From: a bacterium
Lineage (GTDB): Bacteria > Electryoneota > Electryoneia > Electryoneales > Electryoneaceae
Length of the DNA: 61,038 nucleotides
Reading direction: 5' to 3'
Assembly (NCBI GenBank): GCA_019912845.1
Contig: JAIOHU010000128.1
Location: forward strand, 1-61,038
The notes beneath the pieces are model-generated. The model was not told the origin of the DNA. It did not search any database and saw only the letters and a list, made by a program, of their open reading frames with translations. Positions 46,447 through 55,940 of the stretch are shown here, in pieces. A program made the position numbers and the translations under genes. How positions within the stretch are numbered: the stretch's first letter is position 1; every line of letters starts with the position of its first letter.

Positions 46447-47163
46447 CTACTCAATTTCAATTGTATCATTGTCATTCACCCAGATCGCACCCGCAACCGG
46501 ATCACATGTTTCATCTCGTGGAATATGCGTCAGGTAGATTTTTTCAACACCTGAAGCTTTCCCCTTACGAACCGCATCACGAACATTGATATGCGCAGTT
46601 TCCAGGATCAATGTATGCGCACCTGCGAGGTATGGGAACATGGTATCAAAACTCTCCAAATCTGAACTGAACAAGATTTTTCCCTTTGAACTACTGAGCG
46701 CAAGTGAATAGCTGCCGTCTCTTCCATCTTCATCCACAGGGAGATGATTGTTGTGCCAGGCTGTGAGTTCATGACCACTAGCTGTCTTGAAATCCCCTGT
46801 TTTCAGTTCCTGCAGAAGCAGGGGAAAGGGTAATCGATCCGGGTGTAGACGTATTGCACCGAGAAATTCCGGCAGGTCATTCATCATCTGCCATGGGGCA
46901 AATAGTTCAACTGGCAGGGACCGTCTCGCGCCCTTCCACCCAAACAGCAGGAAGGGTAATCCTGCGATATGATCCGGATGATTGTGCGTGAGAATGATGC
47001 TGACAACCTCCTGCGACCATTGATCAGATTCCTGCAATCTTCGTGACGCACCCTCTCCGACATCAATGAGCAACCCACCCCGTTCTCCCTCCACCAGGAT
47101 GGAACTACTGGCTCTTTCAGGATCGGGACTCCCTGCACTTGTGCCAAGAAAACGGAGTTTCAT
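46447..47163 (-). CDS. Metallo-beta-lactamase-fold hydrolase (RNase Z-like)
   Basis: A 238-residue cytoplasmic protein with the MBL-fold start KLRFLGTSAGSPDPERASSS. The zinc motif is LTHNHPDHIAG (HxHxDH). A later Asp is in FSSDLE, and a C-terminal His is in IYLTHIPRD. The layout is close to RNase Z and related phosphodiesterases, but it is short and lacks a clear flexible arm, so tRNA processing is not assured. It ends 12 bases before the sigma-54 activator gene and is probably co-transcribed with it. Confidence 0.87.
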   Translation of the reverse strand: MKLRFLGTSAGSPDPERASSSILVEGERGGLLIDVGEGASRRLQESDQWSQEVVSIILTHNHPDHIAGLPFLLFGWKGARRSLPVELFAPWQMMNDLPEFLGAIRLHPDRLPFPLLLQELKTGDFKTASGHELTAWHNNHLPVDEDGRDGSYSLALSSSKGKILFSSDLESFDTMFPYLAGAHTLILETAHINVRDAVRKGKASGVEKIYLTHIPRDETCDPVAGAIWVNDNDTIEIE

Positions 47164-47231
47164 TTTTTCTCGGTTGCGTTCCTTAAATTATATTCCAGAG
47201 CGTAAACAGATTCAATTTGAGTGTTCGATCT

Positions 47232-47410
47232 ACCCTGCATCATCCCGGTTGTGTTGATTTTACCCTGCGTCATTCCGGTGATGAGTTGAGCCGGAATCCA
47301 GGAGGGTATTAAACAAGGCACCCTTTTTGAACTGGCACTTACTCTTTGCTTTTTGCATAGTTGGAAACAGAATAAAGAGTGATCGCCTCACAATGTTCGC
47401 GATGACTTCC
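47232..47410. repeat. REP-like elements in the purD downstream gap
   Basis: A family A copy (GCGTCATTCCGG, TGATGAGTTGAG, CCGGAATCCAGGAGG) lies at about 47267-47308. A decayed half-copy precedes it (CATCATCCCGG). A degenerate family B fragment (GTGATCGCCTCACAATG...) lies at about 47374-47407. The 47164-47458 gap contains no gene. Confidence 0.65.
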
Positions 47411-47458
47411 CCTCAAAACTACTGTTAGAGCTTTCCAACTCTTCCGAAAAGCATTATC

Positions 47459-48754
47459 CTATTGCGCCTGATGACCAATATCTTTCCTGAAATATCTTCC
47501 ATCAAACTCTATCTGTTCACTGGCTTCATAACTCAAATAAAGTGCCTCTTTAAGGGTATTGGCAAGCCCGGTTACCGCAAGCACACGTCCCCCAGAAGTT
47601 ACCAGATTCTGACTTTGGTCTTTTTTCGTGCCGGCGTGAAAAACAACCATGTTGTTCTGGTCTGTGGGAATATTTGTGATCGGTATTCCCTTTTTGTACG
47701 AGCCAGGGTAACCGGCGGCAGCCAGAATAACAGTTGCAGCATAATTATCTCGGCTCAACATCCGCCAGTCGGTCGATTTCAGTTTAAGAGCCTGCATCAT
47801 TGGTCCGAGTTTGCCAGTTACCGTAACAAGCATAAGATCCACGAGATCAACACCCAACAATGGCAAGACCGCCTGAGTTTCAGGATCGCCAAAACGGCAG
47901 TTAAATTCGAGAACCTGTGGACCGTTGTCAGTGATCATCAAGCCAACATACAACAGCCCCTTGTATGGGGTTCCCATTTCTCTGAAAGTACGTAAAGTGG
48001 GCTCGATGATACTCTTCGCACAGCTTTCGATCAAGGTATCAGTCATCAGTTCCGCTGGTGCATACGCTCCCATACCGCCGGTGTTCGGCCCGGTATCTCC
48101 TTCCCCGAGTCTCTTGTGATCCTGCGCTGGGGGAAGAACTAGATAGTCGACACCGTCGGTCATCACCTGCAGGCTGATCTCTTTACCCTTGAGGGCATCC
48201 TCTACGATGATATCGCTTCCTGCAGCTCCAAATGCCTTGTCTTCCATGATCTTTTTCACCGCATCCAATGCTTCCTGCCGTGTCATGCAGACAAAAACGC
48301 CCTTCCCAGCAGCGAGACCGGAGGCCTTTACGACCATCGGGGCATCGCGACGTTCAATCCAGGCTTTGGCGGTACGATGGTCATTGAAAGTGCGATAGGC
48401 GGCAGTCGGGATTCCGGCAAGCTGCATGAAGTCTTTGGCGAATCGTTTGTCGCTCTCAATTCGAGCCGCGGCTGCACTGGGACCAAATACCAGGTGCTGT
48501 TCGCTGGTGAACCGATCCGCCAGACCCGCCGCTAGTGGTGCTTCGGGACCGATAACCGTGAGGTTTACACCATTCGCCTGCACATAATTCACGATACCAT
48601 CAAGATCATCCGCAGCGATATTTACATTTTCACCGACATGGGTCGTGCCGCCATTTCCCGGCGCAATTCCAACCCAACTCACATGCTGGCTGCTCTTGAT
48701 TTTCCACGCCAACGCATGCTCACGTCCCCCGCCACCCACAACAAGAACTTTCAT
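47459..48754 (-). CDS. purD: Phosphoribosylamine-glycine ligase
   Basis: ATP-grasp enzyme for the second step of purine synthesis (GAR synthetase). It has 431 residues from the second of two adjacent ATGs (48754), which has GAGGAGG at good distance; a longer frame from 48880 lacks conserved sequence. Motifs are MKVLVVGGGGREHALAWKI, VIGPEAPLAAGLADRF, VVKASGLAAGKGVFV, GPNTGGMGAYAPAEL and LEFNCRFGDPETQAVLPLL. It lies apart from purH and purN. Confidence 0.96.
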   Translation of the reverse strand: MKVLVVGGGGREHALAWKIKSSQHVSWVGIAPGNGGTTHVGENVNIAADDLDGIVNYVQANGVNLTVIGPEAPLAAGLADRFTSEQHLVFGPSAAAARIESDKRFAKDFMQLAGIPTAAYRTFNDHRTAKAWIERRDAPMVVKASGLAAGKGVFVCMTRQEALDAVKKIMEDKAFGAAGSDIIVEDALKGKEISLQVMTDGVDYLVLPPAQDHKRLGEGDTGPNTGGMGAYAPAELMTDTLIESCAKSIIEPTLRTFREMGTPYKGLLYVGLMITDNGPQVLEFNCRFGDPETQAVLPLLGVDLVDLMLVTVTGKLGPMMQALKLKSTDWRMLSRDNYAATVILAAAGYPGSYKKGIPITNIPTDQNNMVVFHAGTKKDQSQNLVTSGGRVLAVTGLANTLKEALYLSYEASEQIEFDGRYFRKDIGHQAQ

Positions 48755-48873
48755 CATCTCCCCTCCTCTCCATAATACTCTGCTCGATTTATTGAGGACA
48801 ATATAAGGCAAACTCACCTTGATTTCTAAAGGGTTAGAAAATTTCGGGGTGATCTGATGTAGAAAATATGAAT

Positions 48874-48960
48874 GAACCACAGAGACACAAAGACACAGAG
48901 GGATTCTCGGGCTTTTTATCTACGGATTGAACCACAGAGAGCACAGAGAACACAGAGAAA
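48874..48960. repeat. AACCACAGAG-type short repeats
   Basis: Two stretches (48874-48900 and 48929-48959) built from ACCACAGAG followed by CACAGAG units. A further piece, in reverse, lies near 59118-59135. Such sequence is scattered through many environmental genomes. It lies in the 48755-49202 gap, which has no gene. Confidence 0.65.
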
Positions 48961-49055
48961 ACCAGATAAAATTCGAAAATTTAAGATTGGATGATTTCGA
49001 TTCTATCTACTCTCATTGATTTCAAAAACTACTGCACTTCTTTGAATTGCTTTGA

Positions 49056-49127
49056 CACCACAGCGTGGTGTGATTTGGGTAGCCCCGTGGTGAAGCGTCC
49101 TTTTGCGGAACCCGGGGACGATAAGCA
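49056..49127. repeat. Dispersed repeat, inverted copy of 2636-2712
   Basis: Begins with the hairpin ACACCACAGCGTGGTGTG and continues TAGCCCCG ... GGAACCCGGGGA. It matches the reverse complement of 2636-2712 with a few substitutions and small length differences. Confidence 0.75.
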
Positions 49128-49138
49128 CAAAGAACCCA

Positions 49139-49168
49139 ACAAAAAACCACCCAAAAATGAGTGGTTCG
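49139..49168 (-). terminator. Rho-independent terminator of the nuo operon
   Basis: Arms AACCAC (49145-49150) and GTGGTT (49161-49166) with a 10-base loop. On the minus strand they are followed by TTTT and more T. It lies 35 bases after the nuoN stop, the end of the operon. Confidence 0.75.
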
Positions 49169-49202
49169 TAAATCAATTCAAACTGCAATTAATGTCTATT
49201 CC

Positions 49203-50669
49203 CTACCACAGCGCCCCTATCGATGCCGTCGCTACTTTCAGCAACTGATCTGGTGCGATGCCGAAGTACATCACCAGAACCGCGCAGACGATAACCGCGA
49301 ATGCCATGTCGGGTTTCCAGAAGATACGTCCTTCAGTTTTTTCATCACGTTCTTTCAGATACATAGTAACCACCACACGCAGATAATAATAGACGCTCAC
49401 CGCACTGTTCAGGACACCAATCACTGCCAGCCCGATGAAGCCGGATTTTACCGCCGCACTGAAGATATAATACTTTCCGAAGAAACCGGCTGTGGGTGGA
49501 ATACCTGCCAAAGCCAGCATGAAGATCATCATCAGGAAGGCGATCAGCGGTTTACGGAAGGCGAGCCCTTTGTAATCATTGATATCGTAGCCACGGTCAT
49601 CATCTTCGTTTCTGTTCAACGCGATGGCAACCAGGAAGGCACCGATGTTCATGAAGCCGTAAATCACCAGGTAGAAGAGCATCGCCGCTCCACCGATGAC
49701 ATCATAGGTGAGCATGGCGACAACAAGATAGCCAGCGTGTGTGATACTGGAGAAAGCAAGCATCCGTTTGATGCTATCCTGACGTAATGCCATCAGGTTA
49801 CCGACGGTCATGGTCAGAACTGCGATCCACCAAAGCGCGGTTGTCCAGCCATCGGAAACTTCACCAAAACCGACATAGAATATACGCAGGAATGCTGCGA
49901 ATGCCGCCGCTTTGGGTGCTGTGGACATGAAGGCGGTGATGGTTGTCGGTGCGCCTTCGTAAGCGTCCGGTGACCACCAGTGGAAAGGCACCAGCGCGGT
50001 TTTGAAAGCGAATGCAACCAGCACCAGCAGTGTTCCCGCCCAGGCGATTATCGGCAGGTTCATTCCGGTACGTTGGAAATAGACTGTGATATCGAGAATA
50101 TTGGTAGAACCAACCGCACCATAGAGAAGAGCGATGCCGTAGACGAAAAAGGCTGTTGTAAACGATCCCAACAGGAAGTATTTCAGCGCACCCTCATTTG
50201 ACGATTCTCGGTGACGTGACATCCCGACCAGTGCATACAGACTGACTGACATGGTTTCGATGCCGAGGAATACGATCAGCAGGTCATTCGCCATGGTCAT
50301 CAGCATCATGCCAAAAAGGGCAAAAAGCAGCATCAGGTAATATTCTGCGATCCGTATTTTTACAAGCTGGATATAGTTCTCACTGACCGCCATAATGATG
50401 ATCGTAAGCATGGTGAGAACGACACGGAAGAATATGGTGAAGGAATCGATTTCAACCATACCACCAAATGCAGGACCATTGTTATGCACAAACAGGGTCG
50501 ACGCGATGACCACCAGCAAACCAACGATACTGGTAATCTGCACCGGACGTGTGGAGCGTCCCGCCGGAGTTACGATATCGACCAGGATCGCCGCCAAGGC
50601 AACCACCAGAACCAGGATTTCCGGTAACATCCTGCTGACATGCATATCACTTATGAGCTGTTCAAACAT
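49203..50669 (-). CDS. nuoN: NADH-quinone oxidoreductase subunit N
   Basis: Antiporter-like proton-pumping subunit of complex I, 488 residues with about 14 membrane helices. Typical segments are LLIVFLGIETMSVSLYALVG, ALVPFHWWSPDAYEGAPTTI and AFSSITHAGYLVV. It contains the conserved charged residues of the half-channels (Glu in GIETMS, Lys in FKTALVPFH). Last gene of the operon, 18 bases after nuoM. Confidence 0.96.
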   Translation of the reverse strand: MFEQLISDMHVSRMLPEILVLVVALAAILVDIVTPAGRSTRPVQITSIVGLLVVIASTLFVHNNGPAFGGMVEIDSFTIFFRVVLTMLTIIIMAVSENYIQLVKIRIAEYYLMLLFALFGMMLMTMANDLLIVFLGIETMSVSLYALVGMSRHRESSNEGALKYFLLGSFTTAFFVYGIALLYGAVGSTNILDITVYFQRTGMNLPIIAWAGTLLVLVAFAFKTALVPFHWWSPDAYEGAPTTITAFMSTAPKAAAFAAFLRIFYVGFGEVSDGWTTALWWIAVLTMTVGNLMALRQDSIKRMLAFSSITHAGYLVVAMLTYDVIGGAAMLFYLVIYGFMNIGAFLVAIALNRNEDDDRGYDINDYKGLAFRKPLIAFLMMIFMLALAGIPPTAGFFGKYYIFSAAVKSGFIGLAVIGVLNSAVSVYYYLRVVVTMYLKERDEKTEGRIFWKPDMAFAVIVCAVLVMYFGIAPDQLLKVATASIGALW

Positions 50670-50687
50670 GCTCTCTTCTCCACGTTG

Positions 50688-52166
50688 CTAGTGAGCAACT
50701 TGTCCAATGAAATGAGTAATACTGACCGTCACTTTATTTAAGAATGTGCTTGGATAGATACCAATCCAGAAGATGAAAACGAGTATCGGCAACAGGCTCG
50801 CCCATTCAATACCCTTAAGGTCTTTGAGTCCCTTGTTCTCTTCGTGAACAAGCTCGCCGTAAAAGACACGGCGGAACATCCATAACAGATAGACTGCTGC
50901 GAGAATAACACCAGTCGCTGCCAATATCGCGAACACCGGCGCGGTTTTATAAGTGCCAAGTAGAATCAGGAATTCACCCACGAATCCATTCAACCCGGGC
51001 AATCCAACAGAGGAAAGCATCACTATCATGAACACTGCAGCATACTTCGGCATGACCGTAGCAATACCACCATAATCTGCAATCAGACGAGTATGCCGTC
51101 TATCATAAACCACACCAACCAAAAGGAATAATGCGCCTGTAGATAAACCGTGACTGACCATCTGAATCAGAGCACCAGTAACCGCCTGCTGATTGAGTGC
51201 AAACAAGCCAAGCATGACAAAACCGAGGTGACTGACAGAGCTGTATGCCACCAACTTTTTCATGTCGGTTTGGACGATACTGACCATTGCGCCGTAAATG
51301 ATACCGATAACCGCGAGCGTCAGCATTAAGGGTTTGAAAGTTTCAACTCCATGCGGGAACATGGGCATGGCAAAACGGATGTAGCCGTAAGTACCCATTT
51401 TCAGCAAGACACCTGCCAGTATAACTGAACCGGCTGTTGGTGCCTGAACATGCGCATCCGGCAACCATGTATGGAATGGGAACATGGGCACTTTGATCGC
51501 GAAAGCCAGCGCAAAAGCTGCGAACAACCAAAGTTGGGCTTGTGCGCCAAAATCGGCGTAACGGAGGATCTGGGTGTAATCGAAAGTATGACCGATACCC
51601 GGGACTGTTGTGTTGAAGTATATCCAGAGGATACCCACCAGCATCAGCAGACTACCGACCATTGTATAAATGAAGAACTTGACCGCGGCATAAATCCGTT
51701 CCACTCCACCCCAGATACCGATGAGGAAATACATCGGAATCAGCATCACTTCCCAGAAGATATAGAAGAGGAAGAGATCAAGGGATAGGAAGGTGCCGAG
51801 CATCCCTGTCTGCAGCAAAAGCATACTGATAAAATATCCTTTCAGATGCTTTGTCACCGCACTGCTTCCGAGTACAACAATAGGTCCCAGGAAAGTGGTG
51901 AGTAAGACAAGCAACAGGCTGATACCATCAAGACCGAGATGGTAATTGATCCCCAATGAGGGAACCCAGGGTGCCTGTTCCACAAACTGGAACTTGGACG
52001 TACTCGGATCAAACATCCAGAACAGAGGCAGACTGACCACAAAATCGATCAGCATGACTACCAGAGCCGCGTTCCGTAATGTCTTCGCGCTCCTCGCAGG
52101 CAGAAGCAAGAATAGCAACGCCCCGAGGGTGGGAATGAATACGATCGAAGACAGCCAGATGGACAT
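50688..52166 (-). CDS. nuoM: NADH-quinone oxidoreductase subunit M
   Basis: Antiporter-like membrane subunit, 492 residues. Key segments are FYIFWEVMLIPMYFLIGIWG, FAIKVPMFPFHTWLPDAHVQ with APTAGSVILAGVLLKMGTYG, and VAYSSVSHLGFVMLG. The gap to nuoL upstream is 362 bases and holds only repeats. Confidence 0.96.
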   Translation of the reverse strand: MSIWLSSIVFIPTLGALLFLLLPARSAKTLRNAALVVMLIDFVVSLPLFWMFDPSTSKFQFVEQAPWVPSLGINYHLGLDGISLLLVLLTTFLGPIVVLGSSAVTKHLKGYFISMLLLQTGMLGTFLSLDLFLFYIFWEVMLIPMYFLIGIWGGVERIYAAVKFFIYTMVGSLLMLVGILWIYFNTTVPGIGHTFDYTQILRYADFGAQAQLWLFAAFALAFAIKVPMFPFHTWLPDAHVQAPTAGSVILAGVLLKMGTYGYIRFAMPMFPHGVETFKPLMLTLAVIGIIYGAMVSIVQTDMKKLVAYSSVSHLGFVMLGLFALNQQAVTGALIQMVSHGLSTGALFLLVGVVYDRRHTRLIADYGGIATVMPKYAAVFMIVMLSSVGLPGLNGFVGEFLILLGTYKTAPVFAILAATGVILAAVYLLWMFRRVFYGELVHEENKGLKDLKGIEWASLLPILVFIFWIGIYPSTFLNKVTVSITHFIGQVAH

Positions 52167-52180
52167 CGTGATCTCCCGTT

Positions 52181-52540
52181 AACTCAATTAAAAATTAAGA
52201 GTTAAAAATTAAAAATTGAACTCCAAAACAACAAACGTTTTCAAAATTTATCAGAACTTCCAATAAGATATTCATCTAATAGAGAGCGTTGAATAACTAC
52301 AATTTACGCCTTATTTATTTTTGAACAAGAATGTTAAATTACTGATAATAAAGAGATTGCTTCGTCTCTTCGTTCCTCGCATTGATATAACAGAGGCTTA
52401 TTCGACATTCCCCTAATAAAATCATTCTTATACAAATAATCTATCTTATTATTATCTATAATATGTCCTAAAATCCTACTAAGCTCATTCGTATGCTTTA
52501 GAAATTCTTAATTCTTAATTTTTAATTCTTAATTGACTAA
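52181..52540. repeat. AT-rich repeats flanking the nuoL-nuoM gap
   Basis: Runs built from AATTAAAAATTAAGAGTTAA-type units lie at 52181-52219 and, in the opposite sense (AATTCTTAATTTTTAATTC), at 52505-52536. The latter includes the nuoL stop codon. A family B fragment (AGAGATTGCTTCG ... CTCGCATTGA) lies at 52351-52385. The rest of the gap shows no gene. Confidence 0.7.
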
Positions 52541-54502
52541 AAATGCGATTAACAACACTAAAATCCCAACTGCCAGCATAAAGGCGTAGTTACCAACCAC
52601 ACCAGTCTGCAGACGTCTCACTCCACCACCAATCCAACGGACACTCTTCGCGCTGCCGAGGACAAGTATGCCATCGATGAAGCCAGCATCGAATATCTTC
52701 CAGGCGAAGTTGCAAATACCAATCAGTGGCTTGATAACGATAAAGTTGTAAAGTTCGTCAACATAATACTTGTTCAATAGAACCTTGTCGATTCCAGCTT
52801 GAGCAGCATCAGGCAGGGCGACTTTTCCCTGTTTACGGTAGATTGTCCAAGCCAGAAAAATACCAACCAGCGCAGCAGCAACGCTTATACCGATCAGCAG
52901 CCATTCAGTAGCATGCGAGAGATGGTTCGCATGGTGGTGAACCACTTCCTGCCCATGCGCAAAGACCGGGTGCATGTAATTGTGGAAAAGATTGACATTT
53001 TCGCCGAGCACAATCGGTAAGCCGACATACCCACCGACAATCGCCAGGAAAGCGAGGATGATCAGCGGTACAGTCATGGACTTCGGACTTTCATGCAACC
53101 CTTCCGCACTCCCTTCAGGACCTTTGTATTCACCATAGAAGGTGAGGAATACGAGACGGAACATATAGAACGCAGTTATTACTGCTGCAGCCAATCCCAG
53201 GCCGTACGCCAGCATATTACCAGAGGCGAAGGATTGTGCGAGAATCTCATCCTTGCTGAAGAAACCTGACAGCCCCGGTATCCCTGCAATCGCAAGTGTC
53301 GCAATGAAAAATGTGCTGAAGGTTACTGGTATGTATTTACGCAATCCGCCCATGTTACGGATATCCTGCGGGTCAGTGTGATGATCGTGTACATGATGCA
53401 ATGCGCCATGCATGGTATGAATAACCGCACCGGAACCGAGGAAAAGCAGAGCTTTGAAGAAAGCATGTGTCATAAGGTGAAAGACACCAGCTCCGAAAGC
53501 ACCAATACCGCAAGCCATGACCATATAGCCTAGCTGACTCACAGTTGAATACGCCAGCACTTTCTTGATATCCATCTGCTTGAGCCCGATTGTCGCCGCA
53601 AAAAACGCTGTCAATCCACCAACCAATGCGACTACAGTCATGCTTGTTGGTGCCAGCATGTAGAGCAGATTCGAGCGTGCGATCATGTAAACACCCGCTG
53701 TCACCATGGTTGCAGCGTGGATAAGGGCGGATACCGGAGTTGGGCCAGCCATCGCGTCTGGAAGCCAGACATATAACGGTAACTGCGCACTTTTCCCAGT
53801 AGCCCCAAGCAGCAGCATCAGGGTAATCGCAGTGATCGTCGCATTACCGATATGATGCCCCCATTTGATCGCGGCAGCGTCAAAAACCTCAGTGAAGGTC
53901 AATGTGCCCAAATGGCTGAAGAGCAGGAACATGGCAACCAGCATGCCGAAGTCACCGATACGGTTGACCACAAAGGCTTTCATCCCCGCTTCCGCTTTGC
54001 TCTGATCCTCCCACCAGAAGCCGATCAAGAGGTAACTCGCAAGACCTACACCTTCCCAACCAATAAACATGATGGGATAGCTGTTGCCGAGTACGAGAAC
54101 CAGCATGAAGAAGACGAACAGGTTGAGGTAAACAAAGAAGAGCCGCATCCTGGAATCGCCGTGCATGTACCCGATGGAATAGATATGAATCAGGGTACTG
54201 ATACCGGTTACCACCAGGATCATCACTGTTGTCAGGGGATCAATGAGGAACCCGAAATCAAGGTTCAAACCACCAACCTTGATCCAGGTAAAATATTTGA
54301 TCTCTTCCATACGGTGATGCGGATCCATGCCAATGAGCTGCATGGTTATCATGACAGCAACCACGAAGGATGCCCCGATCATGGTACTGGCAAGGATACC
54401 TGCCGCTTTCCCCGACCAACGATTGCCGAAGAACCCGTTGAGGACAACCCCCAACAGGGGAAACAGGATCATAAGAATTGCGTAATCCACGCTTTCTCCC
54501 AA
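52529..54502 (-). CDS. nuoL: NADH-quinone oxidoreductase subunit L
   Basis: Largest antiporter-like subunit, 657 residues, with the long C-terminal lateral helix that spans the membrane arm. Segments include FIGWEGVGLASYLLIGFWWE, GKSAQLPLYVWLPDAMAGPT, PVSALIHAATMVTAGVYMIA and LAYSTVSQLGYMVMACG. A His-rich loop (GALHHVHDHHTDPQD) is usual. The TAA stop lies inside an AT-rich repeat. Confidence 0.97.
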   Translation of the reverse strand: MGESVDYAILMILFPLLGVVLNGFFGNRWSGKAAGILASTMIGASFVVAVMITMQLIGMDPHHRMEEIKYFTWIKVGGLNLDFGFLIDPLTTVMILVVTGISTLIHIYSIGYMHGDSRMRLFFVYLNLFVFFMLVLVLGNSYPIMFIGWEGVGLASYLLIGFWWEDQSKAEAGMKAFVVNRIGDFGMLVAMFLLFSHLGTLTFTEVFDAAAIKWGHHIGNATITAITLMLLLGATGKSAQLPLYVWLPDAMAGPTPVSALIHAATMVTAGVYMIARSNLLYMLAPTSMTVVALVGGLTAFFAATIGLKQMDIKKVLAYSTVSQLGYMVMACGIGAFGAGVFHLMTHAFFKALLFLGSGAVIHTMHGALHHVHDHHTDPQDIRNMGGLRKYIPVTFSTFFIATLAIAGIPGLSGFFSKDEILAQSFASGNMLAYGLGLAAAVITAFYMFRLVFLTFYGEYKGPEGSAEGLHESPKSMTVPLIILAFLAIVGGYVGLPIVLGENVNLFHNYMHPVFAHGQEVVHHHANHLSHATEWLLIGISVAAALVGIFLAWTIYRKQGKVALPDAAQAGIDKVLLNKYYVDELYNFIVIKPLIGICNFAWKIFDAGFIDGILVLGSAKSVRWIGGGVRRLQTGVVGNYAFMLAVGILVLLIAFLVN

Positions 54503-54713
54503 TCAATTACGAATTACGAAATACGAATTATGAATGCATCCGTTATCGCAATAAAATCATCTATGAAAAATCCTGAATACTTTTCACTTCTCACTTAACT
54601 ACTCAACTGGCCCGGGATTTATCCCGGGTCTAAAAATACTGTATTTAATTAGACTTGGGATAAATCCCAAGCCACCCAATTCTTAATTCTTAACTCTTAA
54701 TTTTTAATTCCTT
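54503..54713. repeat. Repeats between nuoK and nuoL
   Basis: From left to right: AATTACGAATTACGAAATACG-type repeat (54505-54533); two palindromes, CCCGGGATTTATCCCGGG (54611-54628) and CTTGGGATAAATCCCAAG (54653-54670); then an AATTCTTAATTCTTAACTC-type run (54679-54710) that covers the nuoK stop codon. No gene. Confidence 0.75.
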
Positions 54714-55012
54714 AGGATGTTCAGATTCGCAACATCCAGTGTCTCTTTATTCCTGAAGATGGTCATCACAATCGCCAGACCAACCCCGACTTCCGCTGCA
54801 GCAACAGTCATGGTAAAGAAGACAAAAATCATTCCGTCGATATTCTGTAAATAATGGCTGAAGGCGATCAGGGTCAGGTTTGCAGAATTGAGCATCAGTT
54901 CTACCGACATCATAATGATGAGGATATTACGTCTGGTCAGCACACCGACCACACCGATGGTGAAAATTACCGCTGAAAGCAACAGATAGTGAGAAAGTGT
55001 AATTTCCATCAT
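54704..55012 (-). CDS. nuoK: NADH-quinone oxidoreductase subunit K
   Basis: Three-helix membrane subunit of 102 residues (MrpC-like). The pattern [20 protein letters not shown] carries the conserved Glu in helix 2, and [17 protein letters not shown] carries the Glu in helix 3. It lies two bases after nuoJ. The TAA stop is part of an AT-rich repeat. Confidence 0.96.
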   Translation of the reverse strand: MMEITLSHYLLLSAVIFTIGVVGVLTRRNILIIMMSVELMLNSANLTLIAFSHYLQNIDGMIFVFFTMTVAAAEVGVGLAIVMTIFRNKETLDVANLNILRN

Positions 55013-55014
55013 GA

Positions 55015-55548
55015 TTATGCCCTCTTCTTTTTCGCTAATGCTACTGCACCTACAACCGCCGCTAACAACAACACACCCGCAATTTCAAAAGGCAGTACAA
55101 AATCCATGAACAGCGCTTTTCCCAGGTATTTGGCACTACCCATGGCATATACCTCAGGGTTATTGCCTACAGGTGCAATGCTCATTCCCGGACTTCCACT
55201 CAGGTATGCAAGGATTACCAGACCCATTCCGATCCCGGCGAAAATTCCCAGGTTCTGCCATGCATTCGGTTTGCCCTCCACATTGTCCATGTCACGCAGG
55301 TTTAGCAGCATGACGACAAAGAGGAAAAGCACCATGATTGCTCCGGCATACACAATGATCTGGATCGCTGCCAGAAACTGCGCGCCAAGCATCACATAAA
55401 ACCCGGCAAAACAGAAAAAGACCAGGACCAGGTAAAGGATGCTGGCAACCGGATTCTTACGTGTCACGACCATCAGTGCACTGAAAAGAGTGACGATTGT
55501 CAGCAGGATAAACATGAATGACTGCATGCCAAATCCTTTGGTTTTCAT
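55015..55548 (-). CDS. nuoJ: NADH-quinone oxidoreductase subunit J
   Basis: Five-helix membrane subunit of 177 residues. The start [20 protein letters not shown] and the centre [20 protein letters not shown] with [10 protein letters not shown] are family marks. It follows a 390-base repeat-rich gap after nuoI. Confidence 0.95.
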   Translation of the reverse strand: MKTKGFGMQSFMFILLTIVTLFSALMVVTRKNPVASILYLVLVFFCFAGFYVMLGAQFLAAIQIIVYAGAIMVLFLFVVMLLNLRDMDNVEGKPNAWQNLGIFAGIGMGLVILAYLSGSPGMSIAPVGNNPEVYAMGSAKYLGKALFMDFVLPFEIAGVLLLAAVVGAVALAKKKRA

Positions 55549-55690
55549 TTGGGCTTCATTTTTCAGGCTTCAGGCACTGGGCGCTAGGCTCAGGAAAAAC
55601 AAACCGTAAAGACCTGAATCAAACCAAAATCTATCTCAAATACAAAATACGCTTGTTAAAGATAACGCTTTCACAAAGTCGGATATTTTT

Positions 55691-55860
55691 GTTCCGCGAC
55701 ATCCGAAGATGTTGCGGTTTAACCTCTATAAATCTGATTGAATACCGGTTCAACCCATCACCGGGATATCACTTTGAACATGCCGTCCAAGACCACTTTC
55801 CCCCCGCGTCATTCCAGCATGTTGTTAGCTGGAATCCAGGAAGATATTGATATTATTGAT
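55691..55860. repeat. Palindromic repeat and REP-like elements in the nuoI-nuoJ gap
   Basis: Three items lie in the 55549-55940 gap: GTTCCGCGACATC ... GATGTTGCGG (55691-55717), an inverted copy of 2589-2617; a half REP-like element (ACCGG ... CCGGGAT, 55743-55767); and a full family A element (55805-55860) ending TATTGATATTATTGAT. No gene. Confidence 0.75.
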
Positions 55861-55940
55861 GTTAGTAAATCAACATACACACATTGTTCAAAAAATAGTT
55901 GAGCTTTTTATTCTCGGACAGCCTCTGTTGCACTTACACT

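Noticed and set aside
49203..49787. 208-codon plus-strand frame over nuoN
   Set aside because: Antisense shadow of nuoN; composition is that of a complemented membrane-protein gene.
53852..54598. 248-codon plus-strand frame
   Set aside because: Antisense to nuoL with a low-complexity, His/Glu-rich product; codon pattern follows nuoL.
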